A stretch of 5,140 bases of DNA from an uncultured Candidatus Methylacidiphilales bacterium (GTDB lineage Bacteria > Verrucomicrobiota > Verrucomicrobiia > Methylacidiphilales > CALFVM01). This document shows, one piece after another, positions 5,124 through 5,140 of this stretch. The number at the start of each line of letters is the position of its first letter. Positions within the stretch are counted from its first letter, which is position 1. Position numbers and translations under genes: made by a program. The stretch spans positions 1-5,140 of the forward strand of contig CALFVM010000161.1 of the NCBI GenBank assembly GCA_937928665.1, in the 5' to 3' direction. Below the pieces are notes generated by a model that worked only from the letters and a program-made list of their open reading frames with translations, made no database searches and was not told where the DNA came from.

Positions 5124-5140
5124 TCAAACGGCCCGTCACC

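Overview
The window is a GC-rich bacterial segment, densely coded on both strands, with no RNA genes, CRISPR arrays, insertion sequences or other mobile-element signals that I can see. Several features fit a Verrucomicrobia/Planctomycetes-type bacterium: a DUF5069-like protein, a conserved 176-aa protein that I associate from memory with those phyla, TTG and GTG starts, and mostly weak Shine-Dalgarno sites. This assignment is an inference, not something I could test.

Layout. Two gene clusters diverge from an intergenic region at about 1482-1637. The minus-strand cluster runs leftward. It holds pterin-4a-carbinolamine dehydratase (1481 to 1179), a 64-aa two-helix membrane protein (1164 to 970), a YeeZ-like NAD(P)-binding epimerase/SDR protein (951 to 91) and the start of an unidentified gene leaving the left edge (73 to 1). 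Gaps are only 14-18 bases, so this looks like one operon. The plus-strand cluster runs rightward. It holds a DUF5069-like protein (1638-2153), a conserved 176-aa protein (2170-2700), a 405-aa exported/membrane protein whose TTG start overlaps the preceding stop codon (2697-3914) and a 115-aa single-pass membrane protein (3975-4322). The last gene is separated by a 60-base gap containing a clean inverted repeat. Beyond a 171-base convergent gap lies the C-terminal part of a PPP-type metallophosphoesterase on the minus strand (4494 to about 5123), running toward the right edge.

How the genes may work together. The minus-strand enzymes include a pterin recycling/DcoH-type protein and an SDR protein, but no pterin-dependent hydroxylase is visible, so the pathway cannot be named. 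The plus-strand cluster pairs two soluble proteins of unknown function with two membrane proteins. Tight coupling of the first three suggests a shared task, perhaps at the cell envelope, but no motif identifies it.

The observations most worth a second look are two 9-base C/G tracts. One coincides with an apparent frameshift in the metallophosphoesterase. The other lies inside the 405-aa membrane protein gene. The uncharacterised plus-strand cluster itself is also of interest. Most of the rest is ordinary chromosomal sequence.
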